64,000 nucleotides of DNA from Tetrastigma voinierianum (taxonomy: Eukaryota; Streptophyta; Magnoliopsida; Vitales; Vitaceae): assembly GCA_016808115.1 (NCBI GenBank), contig JAEQBH010005398.1, forward strand, positions 45,203 through 109,202. Reading direction: 5' to 3'. Position 1 is the first letter of the stretch. The number at the start of each line of letters is the position of its first letter. A model generated the notes under the pieces. It searched no databases and was not told where the DNA came from. It saw only the letters and a list, made by a program, of their open reading frames with translations. Both the position numbers and the translations under genes were made by a program. Positions 57,710 to 64,000 of this stretch are shown here, piece by piece.

Positions 57710-60337
57710 GGTTGGCCCAATTGACTATAAATAGGATGATGTGTTAACAAAAGAATGAGTTGACAACTTTAATCATTCAATAATACAACCAATAGATAAG
57801 AGAAAAGGGACACATACACATAAAATATAAGAAAAATAATAATATGGATGAAACTAAAAAGTTTGATTCAAAAAACAAAAAAGAATTACAAACTATAGTG
57901 ACTCATATCTCACCTTTCTCTCTATACCACTTATAGCATTAAACAATAGAATTATAAAATAAATAAATAAATAAATCCATAGCAACAGACAATAAATAAT
58001 TAACAATACAAATAATAAAAAGGCAACAAGCGTGCTTATCTTTGAATATAACTTTGAAACATCTTGAATAATGCTTAATAACGTGAAATAAGTTATTTGT
58101 TTTTGCGTTGAATGTGGTAAGGATGATAACAGAGCCCAGTTATTTCGGGTTCTTGTCAGTCTTGCTTTTTTTTTTTTTTTTTTTTAATGAGACGGGTTTG
58201 GTTTAATTATAATATGGTTTTCCCAAGGTATTGTTCTCCCCACCCCATCACTTCCCAGATAATATTTTAAATTTATTTTTATTATTTTATTTTATACTTT
58301 AATATAAATAATACTAATTATTATAATGTTTTTAATAAATAATTTATAAAAAATTCATAATATTATTATTTTTGTAAATATATTATTTTAATATAATAAA
58401 ATAAAAAACAAATATAAATAAATAAAAAATAAAAGCGAAAATCGAATGTAAACGGAATAGGTTTGAGAATTTTAAACCCTTAAGTAAGTCGTCAATTTAA
58501 TTTTAAATGAAACAGTTTAGAATTAAAAAAATAAGCGAATTTGGATCGGGATGGGGCAGCGCTAATTAAACACTCTCGTTGTCATCTGTAGTAGTATGTA
58601 TTAGCCGTATAAGCTGTTGGCCAGCCAGTGATTTTTAACTTTATTTTAGCGGAAAATGACTTTTGAATAGAAAAGTTAAATATTTCATTTTTTATTGAGC
58701 TTTTTAAAAAAATTCAGCAAATAAGTGTTGAAATTTTAAAAGCAAAGCAGCTTGTCTTGAAAAGGTACAGATAGGCTTTCGGCGTTAAAATCAAAAAAAT
58801 AAACACTATCTAAAAAATAAATACTAATGCAATAAACTACCGAGTTTTGGGTTAAAATGATATTTTCATTTTAAAAAATATCGATTCTAAGTCATATCTA
58901 AAACTTTTATTCAAAATAGATTCTAAGCGCGAAGATTAAAACTAGAGTTCGTTTTTGAGCCCCAAGTCGTAATTTCTAACATGTAAATAATGGACAATAG
59001 ATATACAAATCCACCCCATGCATGCCAGTACTAGCATTAATCAAATTACCCTTTTTCTCATTTTATAAAAAAGCATTGAGCTTTCACATTTAAAAATAAA
59101 TAAAAACAAATAAATAAATAAACTGAAAAATACATTAATAATAGATGAATTGATAGGAAAAGAGACTAAACAAATTAATAATAGTACACACTAAATAATA
59201 GGAGTCAAGTCATGGGCTATAGATGTGAAATCTATAGTGCTAGTAATAGAAAATTAAAACTAAAAATAAAATAAAATAATTAAATAAACCTAAATAAAAT
59301 AATAGCAATATGGTTCAAAACAAAATATGATGATTGGACCGACAACTTGTGTATGATAAATAAACATAAAGAGGTCGCAAATTTCAGTAATAATAATCCC
59401 ATCTTCTCATCTCTATCTTATCATATATAACCATACATGGATTCAATCATCTACACAATTCCCAAACACCTTTTATAGAAATAACTTGAAGTAACTAAAA
59501 ATCGGTAAAATTTGTGACGGATGAATATGATCTGTTCATCGCGATTTTTATGAATTTGGATTAATATAATGTGTTTGAGTTATGTCGTGTCGACTTGTTT
59601 AATATTTAATAAATTGATGCGTATTTGTGTTGATATATGCAACACAATTTGATGCGGATGTCGTTTAATTATTATATTAATTAATAACTATTTAATACTC
59701 ATTAGTTTAAAATAATTGACATTTAGAAGTTTGTTTGTTTTTATTTATCTTACGTCATTTAAAAAGATCAAGAAATAATTTATTACTTTTTCAATTTATT
59801 GTATATTCTACTAAATTACGGCTGTTAATTGATTTTCAATTTTATAAGTTATTTCAATAAGTACGAAACATTTTTTACATATTCCCGATATGGATTACTA
59901 ATAATTATAACATTCTGATTACATATGCTTTATAATTTTTTTTGGAAGAAGATAAAGAGTAAATGAAAAAAAATGATAGTTTTCGGGAAAAGATAAAGAG
60001 TTAATGAGAAAAAAAAAAGAGGATAATTTAGTATATTTTTTGTCGAGAGATAGCGTGTTTTAATAATTTTCTTAATATGTATGCAAAAACCTTAAACGAC
60101 AGTTATTTTCAAACGGATTGAGTAATTTATTTGTGTTAAATAAGGATTATTAATTATAATTCCTATTAATTTAAATAATAAAATTAATAAACATATTAAA
60201 TTTAATATGTTATTTGTATTAAACACAAATAGATGATTAATTATAATTTTTATTATTTTAAATAATTAAATTAAAATGAGTCGTAATGCCATTGTTCGCC
60301 TACTGCAAATAATAAATGGGTTGAGTTTGAATTAAGA
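57710..60337. other. AT-rich intergenic DNA, no gene seen
   Basis: Very AT-rich with no domain. It holds a run of 20 T at 58,166-58,185 and many 'aaataaataa' words (57,958-58,000, 59,090-59,290), besides the MITE-like repeat listed separately. Confidence 0.6.
58627..58810. repeat. MITE-like repeat, second copy
   Basis: 'agtgatttttaactttattt', 'ggaaaatgacttttgaatag', 'ttcagcaaataagtg' and 'aaatcaaaaaaataaacac' follow the order of 20,986-21,135. The termini were not defined. Confidence 0.4.
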
Positions 60338-61030
60338 ATGTTGACGTTTTATTATTGTCGTGTTGGGTTTGATTTAACGGTACGTGTCCCATATGCTAAC
60401 GAGATCACGAGCGGCCGTCGACCTGGTGTCACCCTATGGTCTCTACCGGGAATTCTCGAGGTGAGTGAATCGTCGGGCATTCACCGTCACGGTCGAACGC
60501 GGCGTGCAGAAAGCAAGCGAGAGAAAGGCGACGGTGGTGTTCGGTTGTCCCTCGGAGTGTGAGTTGGCTTTTTAGAGGCGGGTGTCGGAGGCGTAGTTAT
60601 CTTGTCGGGAATGTCGTCTATCATTTTGTGTGATTCTTTTTTTTTTTTTTTTTATCTTTTTATGGAGAAGGGGATCCACCTTTCATGGAAGTTGGCGATT
60701 TATTCAGTAAGGTAAGGAATGTAAAACCTGTTCGAGAATGATGACTTGTTATTAACATGTGCAGCTTTCTGAGATTGGGCGTGTTGGGAACGCCTTCCTA
60801 TTCCTTCCCAGGCCCGAGGTGTGGTCTTGGGAGAAGCATGTATACTTATATTATGGAGAATGGGTTAGCGGTTCGTTTAGTAAGTGTGATTGGAAATGAA
60901 GCATCCGGGTGAAGAGGCATCCGGGCACTAGGGCGCATCGGGAAATGAGTCGTCCGGGCGTTCCTGAGCCTATTCACTATTTTTTAATTTTGGGTGTTTG
61001 TTTTTGATCCCATGAGATTTGTGAGGTGGC
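60338..61030. other. CpG-rich island with a donor-like splice site
   Basis: Unlike its surroundings, 60,390-60,600 is rich in undepleted CpG. A frame at 60,338-60,562 has no recognisable domain. 'ctcgag|gtgagtg' at about 60,460 is a consensus splice donor. A second GC-rich patch at 60,900-60,965 repeats 'catccgggc'-like words. It could be a first exon or leader of an unrecognised gene, or LTR remains. No product can be named. Confidence 0.35.
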
Positions 61031-61550
61031 CCAGGTTGGCTTGAGGCAAGGCAGATCCATGATACCTCTCATAACAATTACTAAACCTTCAAATAAATTA
61101 ATAATACAAAATATATATGCATGTAAAAAAAAGAAGTTTGCCTTATAACCACCCATAAAACACCGAGATCTTCGTGTTTTGGATATATATAGTTTTTTTT
61201 TTAATTAATAAAATAGTTTAAAAATAAAAAAACGTTAAAATTAGTGTGTAAACGATAATGTAAATAGTCGATGACTACGGTATTAACAAAAAATTTATTT
61301 AAAAACATATGTGATATATTAGTCTTAACGTATTAAGCAGAATTTTCAATGCCATAACTAATAACTATGGTTTTATTATTTACGTAGTTTGGAAGTATTT
61401 TTATTTTCAAATTATTTTTAATAAATATTTAAAAAAACCTAAATACATATAGCTCCAAAATCTCCAAGAATAAGAACACCGCTACGACGGCTCTGCAAAA
61501 TGGATTCCACTCCAACTCCTAAAATAGAAAAGGTCTATTGTATTTTCTTC

Positions 61551-61584
<34 letters not shown>

Positions 61585-61670
61585 AGTCCTCCTATTTCAG
61601 AAATAGCTAAAAATCATTCATAAAACATCATTTTATATCACTATCGAAAGAAATCTCCTATTGAATGATC
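61031..61670. other. AT-rich intergenic DNA with a poly-A run
   Basis: A run of 29 A lies at 61,554-61,582. The sequence before it, to about 61,450, has no obvious LINE or SINE features. No gene seen. Confidence 0.5.
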
Positions 61671-62735
61671 GGAGTTTTAGACGGAAATAATTTTTTTTGA
61701 TAAAAAAAAATATTAAATTAGTTTATAAATCAAGCTAATTATTAAGATAGTGCGTAATACCGGTGTTATGAATAACGATAATTGGAAAATGAAATTCTCA
61801 AAATGTCATTTATCATACTTGACGATTAAACTTAAAAGTATAAAAAAGCGGTTGTCGTGAAAAGCGGTGGTGGGGAACTTTAATAAATCATCATTGTCGA
61901 TGGCCAATGATGAATTTAACAAATATTAAAACTTATCGTATTAAATAATAGGAATTTATGAATTTTAATTCTGGATTTGTCTGTAATGTATTCTGTATAG
62001 CTTAATCCCCAAAAATTCGAATGGATTTTGCCATGATAATAGTCATCCTGAGTTCCCTGTTTTCTTCAAAAATTATTTAATTAAACTTTTATACTATATT
62101 TTTCTATGTATTTTCTTTTAGGGTGTTGCTACACGACACGACTGGTATAAAAAAAAATCACCATAATTCTATAATAGTAGTTATCTTTGTCATTTATTAC
62201 AAAAGATAAGAAAATGGATAATTAGTATTTATATGATTTAATTTTTACACTTTTCAAATTACCCTCAAAAACTTTATATTTTTTATCGAGCATTTTCTTT
62301 TCTTTTATATTTCATTATATTTTCCCTCTACTTCCTTTTATATTTTTATTTATTTTTATACTTTTGAGTTCGAAACATGAGTTTACTTCAAGGTACTTTA
62401 AGATTTACGAGTTTTAGACGAAAATAATTTTTTTGAAAAAAAATGATTAAATTCGTTTGAAAATCAAATTAATTGTCAAAATAGTACGTAATGCCGTTAT
62501 CATAAACAATGACAATTGGAAATATAAAATATGGATTTAAAACTACTAAAAACTGTTATTATAGACAACGGTAATTGGGCTTTGTCAAATAACACTGTCA
62601 TAATAACGACAATTGAAGCAAATGTTGAAACATTATATTAAGGTATGTGCATTGTATGGACTATTCGGTATTTGACAATTTATGAATTCCAATTACTGCT
62701 ATATATGACAGCGGTATTACGTACTACTTTTGTCT
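61671..62735. repeat. Direct and inverted repeats resembling CACTA subterminal repeats
   Basis: Blocks 61,671-61,800 and 62,407-62,530 are homologous ('gttttagacg.aaataatttttt', 'atagt.cgtaat.ccg', 'caattgga'). The inverse of the same text lies at 62,680-62,732 ('ccaattactgctatatatgaca', 'attacgtactactttt'). A ~24-bp motif close to 'gttatcataaacgacaattgg' occurs about five times in both orientations. Such arrays are typical near the ends of CACTA elements, but no CACTA terminus was found. Confidence 0.55.
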
Positions 62736-62753
62736 TTAGTTCGGTTAGGTAAA

Positions 62754-62850
62754 TCAGTATAATTTGATTAATGGTGACTTATGTGGTTTTTCTTATCTGC
62801 ATGATAATTTTTGATTTTTCACTTAAACTGTCTTATGAATCTCTACCATT
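62754..62850 (+). repeat. Direct repeat, copy 1 (partner 63,316-63,411)
   Basis: 'tcagtataatttgattaatgg', 'cttatctgcatgata' and 'gtcttatgaatctctaccatt' are shared in the same order over about 97 bases. The copies lie about 562 bases apart and differ by a few substitutions and 1-3-base indels. Confidence 0.85.
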
Positions 62851-63315
62851 TTATTTTCTTAAATTTCCGGATCATGGGTAAATTTCCGGATTTTAATATC
62901 CGGATATAACCAAACATTAGTTCTAATCCAGAATTAATTTTAATTTTCTTGAATTTTTTTAAAATTTTCTAAAATTAGTTTAAGTATATTATATAAATTA
63001 TAAAATTTAAGTATATTATATAAATTATAAATTTAATTATATTATATAAATTATTTATTAATTATAAAATTTAAACAGCTCTACTTGCGATATTTGCAGT
63101 GCTGAGTTGAATCGGTTGTTATTGTTTGGGGGTTCTCGGGAGGATGGGTTTTGGGGGAATGGGGTGTAAGGAGGCTTTGGATATGGAGTGTGGGGGTATG
63201 TTGGGAAAGTAGAGTATTGGAATGGGAGTGCCAGATAGTATATTTTTGGAGTTTCAACAGTAAATGGGGTGTGAAGAGAGATATTTAAGGGGTGTATATA
63301 GAGCCTCTGTTGTGC
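62851..63315. other. Spacer between the direct repeats, upstream of the isoamylase exon
   Basis: 62,865-62,905 has three 'tccgga' words. 62,975-63,070 has repeats of 'agtatattatataaattataaa'. 63,120-63,270 is G-rich on +. A TATA-like 'gtatataga' at 63,294 could serve the downstream gene. No coding seen. Confidence 0.45.
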
Positions 63316-63635
63316 ATCAGTATAATTTGATTAATGGTACAGCTTCTATGGTTTTCTTATCTGCATGATAGTTTTGATTTTCCTTAAACAGTCTTATGAA
63401 TCTCTACCATTGTGTTGATTATCATCACTACTACCTGAGTAGAAAAATAAAGATGGGATTAGGGAGAGAATAAAGGTGAATTTTTTTTGAAGTTTTAAAG
63501 ATGGATGTACTGTGAGTGTGGGTGCATGAAAAAGGATTCTGGTTTGGATGCATTCTATCACTTCTCCTGCTCCCACACACCTCAATTTCAGTGTGATCTC
63601 CTGTTGTTCATATTGATTTAATCTTCGTTTGACGA
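63294..63635 (+). promoter_or_regulatory. Putative core promoter and 5' leader of the isoamylase gene
   Basis: A TATA-like element at 63,294-63,302 lies about 340 bases before the start codon. It is followed by the second copy of the 97-bp direct repeat (63,316-63,411) and a mixed leader with no upstream domain. The transcription start is unknown; position is the only support. If correct, half of the duplicated segment is transcribed. Confidence 0.3.
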
Positions 63636-64000
63636 ATGGATTTAATCCATTGTACCTCTTGTTCTACATTCTCTTCCAAAGTTGCTCTCTCCTCCTCAAT
63701 GGTGAATTCGACTCTAGGGGCAAAAATTCAAACAACTGGTCTGCAGGAACCCTCCAACATGAGTTTCTCCAAGTCGGTCGTTGGTGCTGTGGGTGGTGGG
63801 GCTGGGGCCGAGACTGTGGTCGTGAAGCCCAAATTGCGGCGCTTTCAGGTGTTCGAGGGTTGTCCCGCTCCGTTGGAGATGCAACTGCTAGGGACAGCAG
63901 GGTGAATTGCCATATACTCTGAAATGCTGTTTCGGCGACTCTTTGTTTGATGATCAGTGCTTCGGACTTGGAAGAGGTATACGGATGGTTTTTCCATGTG
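63636..64000 (+). CDS. ISA1: Isoamylase 1-type starch debranching enzyme, first exon (partial, frameshifted)
   Basis: From ATG 63,636 the frame gives 'MDLIHCTSCSTFSSKVALSS', a Ser-rich stretch that looks like a plastid transit peptide. 'KPKLRRFQVFEGCPAP' follows at 63,819-63,872, the conserved start of plant isoamylase. The frame then breaks at 63,873 (one base short) and goes on as 'ATARD', 'NAVSATLCL' and 'SDLEE' in another frame, with an apparent stop at 63,919-63,930 where two short homopolymers seem to have lost bases. The Ser-rich start and the NAVSATLCL segment point to ISA1 rather than ISA2 or ISA3. ISA1 cuts alpha-1,6 branches of pre-amylopectin in plastids. The catalytic domain lies outside the window. 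The breaks may be assembly errors or a pseudogene. Confidence 0.75.

Noticed and set aside
63629..63922. 97-aa frame overlapping the isoamylase exon
   Set aside because: Its start is in a different phase from the conserved N-terminus. Only its last part ('ATARDSRVN') is true isoamylase sequence, reached after the frameshift.

Overview
The window looks like repeat-dominated nuclear DNA of a flowering plant, probably a eudicot: AT-rich, with few open frames, and filled with plant LTR-retrotransposon lineages (Ty3/gypsy Athila/Tat type, a Ty3/gypsy chromovirus, Ty1/copia). Only the right edge carries a recognisable host gene, the first exon of a plastid isoamylase (ISA1-like) starting at 63,636 and running off the window. 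Every coding relic, including that exon, is broken by small indels. This could be ageing, or uncorrected homopolymer errors in the assembly.

Layout. 1-2,800: a long LTR (family B) with a GGTGGTCG minisatellite and a ~194-bp internal tandem repeat. 2,860-13,250: an Athila/Tat-type Ty3/gypsy element on + (protease, RT, RNase H, integrase, then a plant-transposon-protein-like domain, PPT and 3' LTR with many GTCGCGAC palindromes). 13,561-20,985: Ty1/copia element 1 on +, split inside its integrase/linker by an inserted LTR (family C). 22,467-39,418: Ty1/copia element 2 on +, the outer shell of a nest. Its gag is split by a complete minus-strand chromovirus (22,984-36,317); that element's 5' LTR holds a same-family solo LTR in the opposite orientation (31,139-35,988), which in turn holds a family C LTR (32,588 to about 35,640). 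Target-site duplications support several of these joins, giving the order copia 2, then chromovirus, then solo LTR, then family C.

40,130-41,286 is a solo LTR with a TGTGT duplication. 41,790-42,170 keeps two exons of a Ptta/En/Spm (CACTA) transposase C-terminus with a good intron, cut by another LTR (42,186-43,832). 44,334 to about 46,900 is probably a further LTR. 47,416-48,243 is microsatellite plus ~167-bp tandem repeats, interrupted by a gag-only non-autonomous LTR element (TR-GAG-like, 48,244-52,459, TSD ATTTA) whose interior is mostly a ~57-bp minisatellite. 52,743-56,000 is a tandemly duplicated MITE-like sequence split by a family B solo LTR. 57,331-57,709 holds three decayed 5S rRNA-derived monomers ending in poly-A. 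57.7-63.6 kb is AT-rich intergenic DNA with a CpG-rich island near 60.4 kb, CACTA-like subterminal repeats, and a 97-bp direct duplication in the region upstream of the isoamylase gene.

Nothing in the window forms an operon or pathway. The interest lies in the insertion history, the unusual internal repeats of the retroelements, the 5S-derived trimer, and the repeat-laden upstream region of the starch gene. All boundaries and family names come from reading by eye; no alignment or database search was run.
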